Source: Abscondita cerata
Lineage: Eukaryota; Arthropoda; Insecta; Coleoptera; Lampyridae
Direction: 5' to 3'
Length of the DNA stretch: 64,000 nt
Assembly: GCA_030710515.1 (NCBI GenBank)
Contig: JALBCR010001676.1
Coordinates: 1-64,000, forward strand
Shown here: positions 47,149 through 58,476 of the stretch, piece after piece
Layout: the number at the start of each line of letters is the position of its first letter
Position numbering within the stretch: position 1 is the stretch's first letter
The notes under the pieces: model-generated
What the model was told of the DNA's origin: nothing
The model's database searches: none
The model's input: the letters and a program-made list of their open reading frames with translations, nothing else
Made by a program: the position numbers and the translations under genes

Positions 47149-48066
47149 TTGTATTCGATCAAGTGCCTGGATCTGAGGGTACCAAGAAAGTCCATATTTA
47201 GGCGTTTGGTGCCCAATCTGAAAGAATACGGTTCATTCAAGCAACCCGTACTGTCCCGCCAAAAACATTCAAGCGTAGCAAAACAATATGAAGTTTTACA
47301 ATCCGTTATTGAACATTCAGAGGTATCAACTAGGAGTATTTCAAACCAGACTGGAATAGCCAAATCTACGGTTCATTTTATTCTGAGAAAGAATCAATTT
47401 AAGCCTTACAAATTTCGAATTTGTCAAAGACTACCACCAGGTGATGATGTCCGGTGCAGAAACATTTGTGAGTGGTATACCAAGATGTGCGAGGACAATT
47501 TAAATTTTTCTTTCAAGGTCATTTGGTCGGATGAGAGTATGTTTACCAATAACGGTATTTTAACAGGCGCAACACACAATACTGGTCACAACAAAAATCA
47601 AGTGTAAACCGAACATCTGGATATCAAAACCGTTTCGGATTTAATATATAGAGTGGAATTTTAGACACTAGAATCATAGGTCCTTTCATCTATCAAGATT
47701 CTCTGAACTCTGAGCGTTACTTTGACTTCCTGTGCCACGATCTAGAAAATGCATTCGACACCATATCCTTAGGTACAGTACATGACTGCTGGTTCCAACA
47801 AGATAGTGCACCAGCCCACAACTCGAGAGAAGTTCATCAATACTTATCTCAGCAATTTTCAAGGAAACTTATCGGCACTTACAGTGAAACACCCTGGCCT
47901 GCAAGATCACTGGACTTAACACCCTTAGACTTCTTTTTATGGGGTTTCATCAAGAATGAGGTATTCAAAGAAACATTTGAAAACGAGGAAAAACTTATTA
48001 CGCTCGGTACAAGCAGCATTTGAGCGTGTGCTGGATTCTACAGTGAGACGACTTGCTTCTGTTTAG
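47149..48066 (+). pseudogene. DD41D (DUF4817-type) mariner transposase, nearly complete
   Basis: The frame starts without its first ~50 residues, at VPRKSIFRRLVPNLKEYGSF. It continues through the second helix-turn-helix (STRSISNQTGIAKSTVHFIL), VIWSDESMFTNNG (first Asp), IGPFIYQDSLNSERYFDFL, CWFQQDSAPAHNSREV (second Asp) and TPWPARSLDLTPLDFFLWGF (third Asp). The stop is at 48066. Forty-one residues separate the last two Asp. Breaks: a one-base loss near 47563, an in-frame stop near 47648, and a frame change near 48003. All three catalytic Asp survive. The neighbouring 48067-48450 is non-coding. Confidence 0.8.
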
Positions 48067-48450
48067 AAAATGGAGGTAATCTGTTTGAACATTTATTATA
48101 ATAATACTTTGCGTTTGTTCATGTTTTCATCATAAATGTGATATGTTACATTGAAATGAATGATAAGGGTTGTTCAAATTAATTATAAGTTTACAATATT
48201 TAGGTAATATAATTTTTACCAAACTGTTGTGAGTCATCATTCTTTTAATGTCATTCCAGATTACAACTCTGACAATCTGACCAGCATTGCCAACATTTTC
48301 TGTTTGACGCAATTATTTCAACGCACACTACATCAAAAAGATTTGAAATTTTGGTGTTCCATTGTAAAATATGACCTACACTGAAAGCGTTGCTAAACTG
48401 ATACTACTATGTCAATCGAATCGATTCTGTCAGAACTAACAATAGACTTC

Positions 48451-48945
48451 ATTTTTTCGCTGCCATGATTTCATTCAGCGCACACTAGACCAAAAGATTA
48501 AAAAGTTTACTATAACGTTATTGTTTCTCAATAAAACTACCACGAATAACCATTGTGTAGTACATCGTTGAATTCGTAATGAAAAATGTTTTCTTGTACG
48601 GAGTGTATTTTTTTTTGAGTGTCATAAGAAAAAATAAAGTTGATAATGGTTTCTTCGAAACGAAACGTTGTATTGAAAATTCGTAAACGCCATCTTGTAG
48701 AGCAGAAAGAGTGGCAATAACAAAGTGCATTCAGTTTTTTGGTAACTTTTCGAGAATATAATTAAAACGAAATGGCACAATTTCGTTTTTTTTTCGAATA
48801 TCTCCGGAAGTAAGCCAAACTCAGTGAGTTTCTCAACAGCAAAATGATGACCCCTCGAGTGGGCAACTTTTTCCAAATTTAACCGACTCTGTATCTCTCA
48901 CGGTCTCCTAGACCCCTATGGTGTTCATCCTAATCTTGGACACAC
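48451..48945 (-). repeat. right terminal inverted repeat of the DD41D transposon
   Basis: This is the inverted counterpart of 46653-47138. It is about 9 bp longer, from small indels, several of them in T or A runs. A partial repeat of its inner end (ATTTCAACGCACACTACATC at 48311-48331) lies 140 bp inside, suggesting a small internal duplication. Confidence 0.8.
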
Positions 48946-49884
48946 TATTGCAGCATGATTTGTGCTGCATATACGCAAAACTACATATTAAATTTTTCAA
49001 AATGTTTAGTATGGTCTAATTAAAAGAGAATTATTAGTTACTTATTAAAAAAAAAAATATACCAATTTTTGTTTTTTTTGTTCTAAATTAATTTTATTTC
49101 TAATGGTATATTTGCATTGATTGTTGTGATTGAAATGTTTTCTATTATGTGTCTATTGGGTTAATACACTATTATTATTTATAAAAACTTATAAAAATCG
49201 TACGTTGTAATTTAAATAAAAATAAATTTATCATTTATGTAATTCAAATAATAGGTAGAGATTATCCAAACTAACCATTAATCTAGTTACAACTCGTCTC
49301 TTTACATAAACAATGGCAGTCCCATCAAAACAATCATATTTTTAGGAACATTCATTGTATTTGTATACACACAAAAATAAATCCATCTTTTAACATTCTA
49401 CGAGCTTCTGTTGTTGACTTTAATCTATACTTTTACGATATAATCCTGTTAGTGTATCAAAAGGGTGCGAAATAAAAAACAAAAGAGTACGTTGTTTAGG
49501 CTGCCTATGAAATAGGAAAAGTAAATTTGTCTACAAAACGGGAAATAATTTGCACTATTTTGTTATTATTTAAAACAAACGAGAAGACCGCAAACATGAA
49601 ATCCACTTCTTAGATCAATGTCTACGCAAATACCGAGAAACATTGCAACTTACATTAGTTTTAATTAAATTATTGTGTTATATCAGCATGTTGTCATTAA
49701 TTAAAATAAAAGCATGTTTATTTACATTTTTCAAAAATTCTTTCCGTATTTGTGTTCGCAAAACTATAAACTATCATATGCGGTCTTGACCAACGTTTTA
49801 ATAAACAATATGTAAGTACTCGTAATCGTAACAGAAAGATAACCATTTTCATAATTTTGTCTTAGTGGTGATACGCACCCTACG

Positions 49885-49912
49885 TATAAAAACTTCTTTC
49901 ATTTCGTCAGTA
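49885..49912 (+). promoter_or_regulatory. candidate TATA box plus initiator
   Basis: GTATAAAAAC (T at 49885) is followed by CGTCAGTA with the initiator A at 49909, 24 bases on, at the short end of normal spacing. The first downstream ATG (50036) gives eight codons, MYCCVQYR, and then a GTAAGC donor; read through, it stops after 15 codons. This could be a real promoter and first exon or a coincidence in AT-rich DNA. Confidence 0.25.
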
Positions 49913-50329
49913 TACAGATAGGCAACACATTTTACAACTCTAAATCAAAGAAAAATACAACTCGACATTGATTACATTCCGACTGGTAGAAAGAATCAAC
50001 TCATCTAAAGAAGGAGGAAGCCGCATACCCTAAAAATGTATTGTTGTGTACAATACCGCAGTAAGCCTACGTCAAGTCAATAGTAAAAACGGACGATGGT
50101 ATTGTATTTCTTCAAGCATGTAAGTATATACAGATTGTCTTATTTCAAGATAATTTGATAGTAACAAATAAAAAGTTTATTAAAATAATACAAATGTCAT
50201 TTTAAAAAAACATACACATTTAATATATATATACGTGATTTTGTATCGTTTATGCCTCATACTATAGAACAGACGTCCTCGCCTCTACTTGAATCAACGG
50301 TTTTTTAGAATTGTATTTGGCATATCTAG

Positions 50330-50515
50330 TTACATTAAATGCCCGTTAATTACGGGGGAACATTGAGGGGTAACATTATCTGAATATACTTTTATATTTA
50401 AAAATACTGATTGACAATGCGACCTTGCCTCATTGCATTCATAGTACGGAATTGACTTTTTGTATATGTCGCAGTATCTCGCGCGATCGCATACGACTCT
50501 TCCAGTGTTGCCCAT
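50330..50515 (-). CDS. 61-codon Cys-rich ORF, unrecognised
   Basis: From an ATG at 50515: MGNTGRVVCDRARYCDIYKK, then CNEARSHCQ and a final PQCSPVINGHLM. Five Cys in 61 residues and a locally GC-richer composition (50400-50520) set it apart from neighbouring noise. No signal peptide, no splice site at the end, no family recognised. Confidence 0.2.
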   Translation of the reverse strand: MGNTGRVVCDRARYCDIYKKSIPYYECNEARSHCQSVFLNIKVYSDNVTPQCSPVINGHLM

Positions 50516-53500
50516 GCTTATTTTGAATTTTAAGCTTAATTTAATATTTTTATTTTAATTTAAGCTTAATCAACGAAATTACACTTATATCTATTTAATT
50601 CAGTCTTATAAGGGTTCTGAAGTAGTGAACTTATCCAAGGACGAATAGGAAAATTTTTCAAGATTTATGGGTCATACAATGGAAAACATCAAAATTACTA
50701 TGAGTTAGTATTTGACTACCTTTCATTATATTTTGTTAAGTTATTTTTACATTTTAAGAAACCAGTACGACATTCTTTAAAACAATTTGCAACTATTATA
50801 CTTAGTAGGTCATTAATATTAATAAATCATTTTAAAGGATTCGTTTTAAAAGTAATTATATAGAATAATTAGTTATAGTTAATTGTAATATCACTTTAGA
50901 CTTACTCGAGTCCTTTAAGTTTTAGTCTATAGTCTATAACACATATCGCAACAATTACTTACTACTTAGATGTAAGGATAATCAAATTTTTCATTTATTT
51001 TTTGAGAATTTTATTTCTTTTACTTATTTTTGAGAATTTATTTCTTTACTTATATTTGTTTTGTACCTTTTTAAAATAAAATTACCTAGTTCTGCATAAA
51101 CATATTTTGTTAATAAAAGGGTAATTAGTAACAATGCACAGGTTACAAATTACCTGGCGTGCGCGTGCATAGGTTTGTAAATTGACGTACACAAACACAA
51201 CACAACACAAATTTTAAACGTCAAAACGTATTCACAACTGGCTATCAAATGCTGTCAAGTATTTGTGAAACTGTCCGAAAAGTTGACATCGCACAATCTA
51301 AAATTCTTGTTTCTTTCAATCCTGTGCCTGAGCATCTCTTCTTTTCTCAATCAAAATGCAAATCTGTCATCTCTCTAAGACAATTGAAACATATTTATTA
51401 CAAAAGAAAACTAACGATACGATTTAAAACTTAAAATCAAAAACTTAAAATAGGTACGTGACTGACGTATAAATATAGAGGTGTCACAGATTCAGTGGCA
51501 TTGTATGGGTGCCTTTCTTATTAAATCAAATCAAATTTATTTCTCCATTAAAAACCATGAAATGTTTCGGATAGAGATTAGTTTAATGGAGTAATGTTTT
51601 GCAGTAATTTAGGGCTGATTTAATATTTTGTTGAAAAAATTATAAATAACAATCCAGTGAGTAATTATATTAAAAAAAAATTAAAAACTATTATTTTCTT
51701 TTATCTCCAATATTTTACAAGCAAAATATATACAAAAAAAGTTTTATATAAATATCATTGTTTTCGGTAAGACCGATCGAAAATTGCTGTCAAATTCAAG
51801 ATAGCTTCTTCTCATACACTTGCTCCAACTTTCTTAAGTTAAATCGGAATTATACTAGATTTTTCAGAATTAGTAAAATGAAAATTATCAGTAATTTAAT
51901 TGTTTTTACATTTTAACCAAACAGGCTTGCAGATGAAACTAAACAAAATTTATTTGACCACTAAACTTAATTTGAAAAGTTATGTAAAGTATTCAAAATA
52001 GTGCTTATTTAAGCAAATCTGTTTTATTAATAAGAAGTTACTCATACAATTTCAGTCTAGGACACCTTTATACGATACTACGTGATAATAAAAAATTTTA
52101 AATACTTTATGTAAATTAAGTTTTAATGTTGAAATAGTTTTTTTATTTTGTTTTTAGTTTCATGAACAAGCCTTTAATTAAAATGTTTTATTTTATTTTA
52201 TTTAAATATATTTATTTAATTAAAATGTAAAAAACAGTAAGTAATTTTTATTCATTTCCACTTAGTTTACATTATTAAAAGAGAATAAAAAGTATATCTA
52301 ATAATCAAAACATCTAATATAATTCCTATTTAACTTTAAACGGTGAGTACCTTAAAAGCAGCCATCTTGAATTTTTGTTTGATACCAATTTTTATATAAA
52401 ATTTTACCATAAAAAAAGTAACAGTTTTTTTAAATACCCACACAATCTCTATAAGGAAATAATAATTTAAGGAAAACTAAAATACGTAATGGATAAAAAA
52501 AATTTAATGGAGAAAAGAACATAATAGCGAGGTTGAAGAATTAAAATAAAAATATGAGAATAAGTTTTAGTGCGAGAACGAGTATTTATTTATTTATTGA
52601 TTTGTATGGTCCATTTTCATTATTATACAATAATATTTTACCGAGTATAGAAAATGCAGATGGTGTAGTGTAGCTTGGGAAAACATAAAACATATGAGAG
52701 AAGTAGAAAAAGAGTGGAAGCATGGGAAATGAGACTGATAATAGGGGAAAGCAGATTCTTGAAATAAAAGAAAGAATAAAAAATAAAGAGCAGAAATGTA
52801 AAGAAAGTTTTTTAAGTTGCAATAGTAGATACTTTTTTATTTTAATCGCTTACACAGAAACATAAAAAATATAAATTAAAATTATTATATTTTTGTTAAT
52901 TTAAACACAGCTTTCTGGCAAAGTGTTACTAGGCGCTCTTTAAAAGTTTTTATGAACAGCCTAATACTCGTCAACTTAAAAATAAAATCTAGAGGTTTCA
53001 TCGAAATTTGATTTTGTTTAATGATTAATTAATTAATGCTATTAATTAAAAAAATATTTAATAAAAGTTACACTTTAAAATTTCTATAGGATGTAAATAA
53101 ATGCCTAAAAAATAGAAGTGGTGTTTTTTGTCGATAAATAGTGTGGGTCTTTATTATAAAATTGCCCAAAAAAAGGTTTTTAGTATTTTTCTTGAAAACA
53201 AAGTTACAAAATTTAAAATAAACTAACACTTCTTGCTATTGAAAAAGCATTAAGTTAATATTTTTGTGGTATTCTCGTGTAGTTCCAAGAAGTAGAAAAA
53301 GCCACCTTTAAAATTTGTTTTTTAACTATTTTCCTTCTTTATAATTCATTATTTTAAAATTCATTTCCGATAGATTGATATTTTCTAAACAAATAAGATC
53401 TCTTATGTTTTTTGTAGGATCAACCGTTATTGACAAAAAGTGCATTATCAAATACATCGTATGATTCGGGTAGGCTAATATTTTTGAACGCATACGTGGA

Positions 53501-53788
53501 TCAGTAGATACGTGATTGACTACAAAACTAAATCATACTTTTATTTTATGAGTACACTGTTGTCACATTTATGAGTCCTCTTAGGCCTTTCAGTCTGCTG
53601 AGTTATTAGCGAACGTTATTTCTGTTAAGTATATATCGTATAAAACAGTAGCGACATCACTCAGAATAGTAATACATTAACTTGTATGTAATCATAGACT
53701 GATGGTGCAAAACAGCCTCTACCGTAACTTTTTTCAGAATGCTGTCTTAGGAGACCACCTATACCAAAATTACCAAAACAACAGTAAT

Positions 53789-53820
53789 ACGAGTTCGCCT
53801 CAATTTTGAGGCGAACTCGT
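53789..53820. repeat. perfect 32-bp palindrome
   Basis: ACGAGTTCGCCTCAA / TTGAGGCGAACTCGT with a 2-base centre. It stands out by GC content and lies 60 bp from the (AT)n tract that holds the LTR element. It could form a strong hairpin; no terminator-like context applies in this genome. Confidence 0.85.
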
Positions 53821-53877
53821 AAAATATGAGGCAACCACGTACTTTGGTTATAATTTTTGAGTTGTATACGTACCATT

Positions 53878-53879
<2 letters not shown>

Positions 53880-53929
<50 letters not shown>
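53880..53929. repeat. (AT)n microsatellite, left flank of the LTR element
   Basis: About 25 uninterrupted AT units directly abut the left LTR. A similar tract abuts the right LTR, so the element inserted into one (TA)n array. Confidence 0.95.
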
Positions 53930-53932
<3 letters not shown>

Positions 53933-54177
53933 TTTATTTTTGTTTTCGCTTATCGAGTTTTTAAAAGATAAATATTTTAATTAAACGAGTTTATTTAGTT
54001 GTTTTCAATACAAAGGCAGAACTAATACTAATTAAAACTAATACATTTTCTTTTCATGAGTCGATACATCCGCTGTCGATGAACTTACTTTTGATACGTT
54101 TGCAAATTATTGAGTATCAGTAATTTCCGATGTCTTCGAACTCAATTTGTTAAGTTTGCGGATTTCTGAATATAACT
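53930..54177 (-). repeat. 3' LTR
   Basis: 248 bp, direct repeat of 60905-61152 with no difference seen by eye. The env reading frame extends into it: the last 24 codons and the stop (54109-54107) lie inside the LTR. The short purine run GGAGG precedes the LTR on the minus strand as the probable polypurine tract. Confidence 0.9.
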
Positions 54178-54388
54178 CCTCCATGGCCAGTGGGAAGACT
54201 GTCCTCAGGATTCGGAGATAGAGCACTTTCACATTTTTGTAACACACTTTACTCAGTTTCACTTTTATCCTATCTTTAAATTTATACAATACAAAAATAC
54301 TTAAGATTATTACTACGATAACTATTAGATAGTGCGAAAACTGATATTGAACCGGTATTTCCTTCGAATACGTTAAATCATCTTGCAT
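54107..54388 (-). pseudogene. env: env, C-terminal part: membrane anchor and cytoplasmic tail
   Basis: This 93-codon frame contains a hydrophobic segment of about 22 residues (YLIVIVVIILSIFVLYKF) followed by a Lys/Arg-rich stretch. That is the layout of a type I envelope anchor and tail. It is the last piece of env and overlaps the preceding piece by 16 bases in another frame, marking a frame break at about 54375-54388. Confidence 0.7.
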
Positions 54389-54630
54389 GAGCTGTTCTTT
54401 AATTTTTCGTCTAAATTAATTGGGGTGAACTCGAAAGGCCTACTATTTCTTACGCGGCTTTTGAATTCAATTTCGGTTAATTTTGGAAGGTTCAATTCTT
54501 TGAACATTTCGTTCTTACTATTACTATACAATTGGTTATTAAATTCTATTGTACATTTTTGAGGTAACTTTATAAGAGAATTTTGTTTTATTTCGATAGT
54601 GCCTCTTGTGTGGCATTGGTATTTTAACAA
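54373..54630 (-). pseudogene. env: env, membrane-proximal ectodomain piece
   Basis: 85 codons with CHTRGTIEIKQ and FELTPINLDEK-like text typical of a globular ectodomain. Continuous with the upstream 268-codon piece apart from a frame break at about 54624-54630. Confidence 0.6.
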
Positions 54631-55520
54631 ACATTTTTGTCGGTAATCAACAAATAGTTTGCATCATTCAATGCTTGAAATTGAGTTTTAATCTGATTCA
54701 TCTTAACTATAGTACAGTTATTGATATTGTTTTGCATAAGATTATTAATACAATAATCATTACGTTGTCTATTAGAATTTTCTTTAATTACATACTTATT
54801 TTCTACTAATAAATAGTCTGATACACACACTAAATCGTTGTAGGACCATACTAAATAATCACATTGTTCTAACACGTAAGTATTGCGATAAGGAACTTTC
54901 GCAATTTTATATAAAGTTGAATTTTTATCTTCCATTATTGGAAATTGTATTGATACAATAATTCTTTCTGCATCTAGTCCGATTTGTACCGAAAGTATTG
55001 AATAATAATAATGATCATTGTCTAGATGTAGGACTTTATTCGGATATAATTTTTTGAGGAAAGCTAACTGTTTATGAAGTTGTGTGTAGGGTAAAAGGAA
55101 GGGATGTAATTGATGTCTAAAACCCAAAATAATTGCTTGCTGCAAGTCGTTCATAAAATTTTCTACTTCGTTAATGTTATTTTCCAAAATAAACAAAGTT
55201 TCTAAAATTATAATGTATTGGTAAAACAATGTATTTTGGTTATCTAAAGAATTTAGATGTTTTTGAATTATTTTCATGTTTTTGTTCGTATTATTTGCTA
55301 AAGTTTCAACCTGATCAAAAATGTTTTGTAATAAACTGGTTTTATGATTAACATTACTTATTACTTCGTCTTGTTTATCTTTTAATATTTTAATAGCTTG
55401 ATAAATATTTTGCCTTTCATCGTCATCCATGATGCCAAAAAGCCAACTTGCTGCTTTTCCTATAAAATTGAATGGGGATCGTTTTTCGCGGTATGCGGAG
55501 ACAAAATTTTGACCTTTAAG
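54624..55520 (-). pseudogene. env: env, main ectodomain with furin-type site and fusion-peptide-like start
   Basis: The frame is open from about 55520 to 54624. A furin-type site REKR lies at 55490-55479. It is followed by a hydrophobic, Phe/Gly-containing stretch with FNFIGKAASWLFG, as at the fusion peptide of insect errantivirus and baculovirus F-type envelopes. Next comes a heptad-like helical region (DKQDEVISNVNHKTSLLQNI). The order site, fusion segment, coiled coil is that of this Env class. The frame is separate from the signal-peptide piece. Confidence 0.75.
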
Positions 55521-55824
55521 TTTTATTTTTCAATTTGATTTTTGTTTGACTTAATAATCTAATAATGTTCGCGTCATGCTCTGAAGGTTCTTGCTTAGAT
55601 TTGATTTCTTTGAATTTTTCTAAAATTAAATTACGTTGTGTACTTATGTTTACGATTAAGGTGTGTATATTTTTACGTTCTAACATAAAAACTAACTTAT
55701 GATCAAATAAATGGTTAAATGATTTGCCTAATTCTAGTGGTACTACATAATTATTTATTTCTCTAACTTGAATTTCTTCACCTGCTGTGGCTAGGGCCAG
55801 GATCGTTAATATTAGTATCTTCAT
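55516..55824 (-). pseudogene. env: env, N-terminal piece with signal peptide
   Basis: 102 codons from ATG 55824, starting MKILILTILALATAGEE, a clear signal peptide. A candidate splice acceptor (TTGTTGCAG, ending at 55826) sits immediately before the ATG, as expected if env is made from a spliced RNA. It overlaps the end of the integrase frame by 47 bases. A frame break at about 55516-55530 separates it from the furin-site piece. Confidence 0.7.
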
Positions 55825-56370
55825 CCTGCAACAACATGTTCTTTTTAGTTCGCTTTACTAAATCTCGTTTTAATTTAGTAATTTGGTTTCTCTTATTTTT
55901 GAAAGAGATCGTTTTATCGGTCACATTATGTAATTTTATTTTATCTGCATAGGGTTTGAGTTTATTCCTTTGTGGATTTCTCCTAACGTACACTATTTGA
56001 TCTGGTAAATTTTCTTCTATAGTATTTTCTGGTTGCTGTTGTTGAACTTTCTCTTTGGCCTTTAATATATTTTCTTTCACTTTTTGGTTAATCATATTCA
56101 TAGTTTTATTTCTCTCGTTTACGTAGTCTTCTGTCACTTTATTAATAGTCTGATCAAATGGTAAAACATTTCTATCGTTTCCGTTGATTATTTGGAAAGG
56201 TGTAAATTTGGTTGTTGTGTGGATACTGTTATTGTATGATATTACTGACATACGTAGTTGTGTTTCGAAGGGTAATTTAGATTTTTCTACATTTGACACT
56301 CTCAATGATTCGATCAGGGTTGAGTTAAATCTTTCTACTATACCATTTGATTTTGAGTTTTCTGTACACG
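55778..56370 (-). pseudogene. pol: pol: integrase C-terminal part
   Basis: Open from about 56370. It begins with the block containing the third catalytic residue of the integrase core (NGIVERFNSTL) and continues with TQLRMSVISYNNSIHTTTKF and a Lys-rich, DNA-binding-type C-terminus ending DPGPSHSR. A frame break at 56338-56370 separates it from the rest of the integrase. Confidence 0.8.
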
Positions 56371-56910
56371 TTTTATGATGTACGATTTTATGGGTCCTAA
56401 AAATTCTGAAATTAAATTACTACAGAAGGAAGGGTCATTATCCGTTATTAATTTCGAAAAAATACCGTGGTGAGAAATGTATAATGTTAAATATTCCAAA
56501 ATAGTTTTAGAGTTTCTATCTGGAAGTAGGTATGCTTGTGCATATTTTGAAAACGCGTCTACTATTGTTAATATTGCTTTTCCATTTATAAATAATAAGT
56601 CAGAATGTATTACTTGGAAGGGTTTGTCTGGTGTTGGGGTTAATGCGATCGGTAATTTTTGTGGATTACGATCAATTTTAGATAGGTTGCATATTTCGCA
56701 ATTATTGATGAATGTTGTTACGTCCATTTCCATATTTGGCCAATAATATAGCCCTTTCAATGATTTGTAGGTTTCATTAATTCCTCTGTGTTTGGATTTG
56801 CCTGTGTGGTAGTAACTCATAAATTTCGTTTGCTCATTTTCATCTTCAATATCTTCTAAAAGTTTATTTGTGATGTGTAATTTAATTGTGTTATTAAAGT
56901 GTTCTCTCAT
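56338..56910 (-). pseudogene. pol: pol: integrase N-terminal and core
   Basis: 190 codons with the zinc-binding HHCC-type region (YHTGKSKHRG...CEIC) and the first two acidic residues of the DDE core (IHSDLLFI, and LITDNDPSFCS). The frame is lost before the glutamate block, which continues in another frame. Confidence 0.85.
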
Positions 56911-56915
56911 AATTC

Positions 56916-57790
56916 TTAAGATGTCCTTTTCGATATTACGGTTTTAAAATAAATGCTAATATTCGTATTTGGTTTAATTATTTCTTTCAAGGTGTTTACA
57001 ATTTCGTCATCATTCGATCCAAAAGGTAAATTACAATAAACTCTCTTTTTCAGATTATTAAATAGATTTATGTGTTTAATTATAGGTTCGGCACAACTAA
57101 CATGTGTATCGAATATGATTTGATTCTTTGATAAATTTAATGGTGTTTCCTTGTATGGAATGTCGATCTGAATTTCTCCTCTAGATGTATGGATTGTTTC
57201 ACTGTCGTCTTCTTGTTCGGGTGTTGCTAGATTATTGAGTATTTCGTCTAATTCTTCTATATCGGCATCTGTTGGTCCATCCGTGTTTACAATTAAGGTT
57301 TCCATATCTACGTCATTAATATAAGCTTCTTTAGGTGGTCTTGATAAGGCATCTGCCACGTAATTTTCTTTTCCTTTCCTGTATTTAATCTCGTAATTAT
57401 ATTCCATCAATTTCAGTTTCCATCTTGTTAGTTTTGAGTTGGCATCTTTTAATGAGAATAACCAGGTGAGAGGTTTGTGATCCGTTTCAATGATAAATTT
57501 ATTTCCATAAAGATAGGGGCGAAAGTGTTTGGTGGCCCACACAATTGCAAGTAGTTCTTTCTCTGTTGTACTGTAATTCTTTTCGCTATCGTTCAAGGTT
57601 CTTGATGCATAAGAGATGGGGTGGTTTTCTTGTGTTAAAACAGCGCCTATCGCTTCGTTAGAGGCATCTGTCGTTACTGTGAATTCTTTACTCATGTCGG
57701 GGTATTTTAGAATTGGGTCGTTTGTTAAGAGCGTCTTGCATTTTTCCACACACTGGATAAAATCTTCATCGATCTTTACTTCGATATTCT
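56916..57790 (-). pseudogene. pol: pol: RNase H domain and linker
   Basis: Contains TTDASNEAIGAVLTQ, YSTTEKELLAIVWATKHFR, IIETDHKPLTWLF and YVADALSRPP, the Ty3/Gypsy RNase H landmarks with acidic residues intact. An acidic linker follows. It is joined to RT by a break near 57776 and to integrase by one near 56916, both beside A runs. Confidence 0.9.
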
Positions 57791-58162
57791 TTTTAACATT
57801 CGGGTCAGAGGTCTTGTGATTTTTGCAAAGTCCTTTATAAATTTTCGATAGTATCCTATGAGTCCTAAAAATCCTTTAATTTCCTTGGGGTTGCGTGGTA
57901 TTGAGTAATTTTTAATAGCTTCTATTTTTTTTGGGTTAGGTTTAATCCCATCTTTAGTGATTACATGTCCTAGAAATTCCGTTTCTCGTTTACAAAATTC
58001 ACATTTGTCTAATTGTAACTTAAGATTGTGTAATTGTAATTTTTGAAATACTCTTTCCAGTGACTTCCGGTGCTCTTCTAAATTTGGGGAAAAAATTATT
58101 ACGTCGTCTAAATAAACCAAACAGTGTGTATTTATTAATTCTTTTAAAACATTATTCATCAT
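57776..58162 (-). pseudogene. pol: pol: reverse transcriptase, catalytic (YLDD) part
   Basis: 128 codons including CLVYLDDVIIFS (RT active site), LKLQLDKCEF, FLGHVITKDGIKPNP and GFLGLIGYYRKFIKDFA, the standard Gypsy RT thumb and connection motifs. Breaks lie on both sides. Confidence 0.9.
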
Positions 58163-58476
58163 GCGTTGAAATGTCGCTGGTGCATTTTAAGTCCGAACGG
58201 CATTCTATTAAATTCAAAATGTCCCATTTCTGTGTTGAATGCGGTCTTCTGCTTTGATTGTTCATCCATCTCGATCTGGTGGTATCCGGATGCTAAATCT
58301 AATACACTAAAGTATTGCGCTCTTCCTAATTTGTCTAAAATATCTTCTATGTTGGGTATTGGATATCTGTCGTCGATAGTTTTGTGGTTTAATTGTCTAT
58401 AGTCGATGACCATTCTGGTTTTTGTTTCCCAGACGCATCTTCTTTCTTTTTCACTAAATGTACTGGAAATCCCCAT
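58159..58476 (-). pseudogene. pol: pol: reverse transcriptase, fingers/palm part
   Basis: RMVIDYRQLNHKTIDDRYPI and YFSVLDLASGYHQIEMD, with the first catalytic Asp, then FNRMPFGL. The frame is lost right after this last motif at an A run (about 58180-58190) and resumes in the 57776-58162 piece. Confidence 0.9.

Larger units (their letters stand above)
46653..48945 (+). mobile_element. 2.3-kb DD41D mariner-like transposon with ~490-bp terminal inverted repeats
   Basis: The left end GTGTGTCCAAAATACGAATG and the right end, inverted GTGTGTCCAAGATTAGGATG, begin arms that can be followed for about 490 bp on each side with roughly 90% identity. TA follows the right end (48946-48947); the left flank reads TA-C. 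Between the arms is one transposase frame on the plus strand. Compared with ordinary mariners (about 1.3 kb, TIRs of about 30 bp), both the element and its TIRs are very long. Confidence 0.8.
48950..53640. other. long AT-rich spacer without recognised gene
   Basis: No transposon protein is visible. Weak items inside are listed separately (49885-49912 promoter-like, 50330-50515 minus ORF). A 28-bp unit with TTTTTGAGAATTT is repeated twice at 50998-51056. A purine-rich tract lies at 52470-52810, similar in kind to the one at 37640-38165. Confidence 0.35.
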
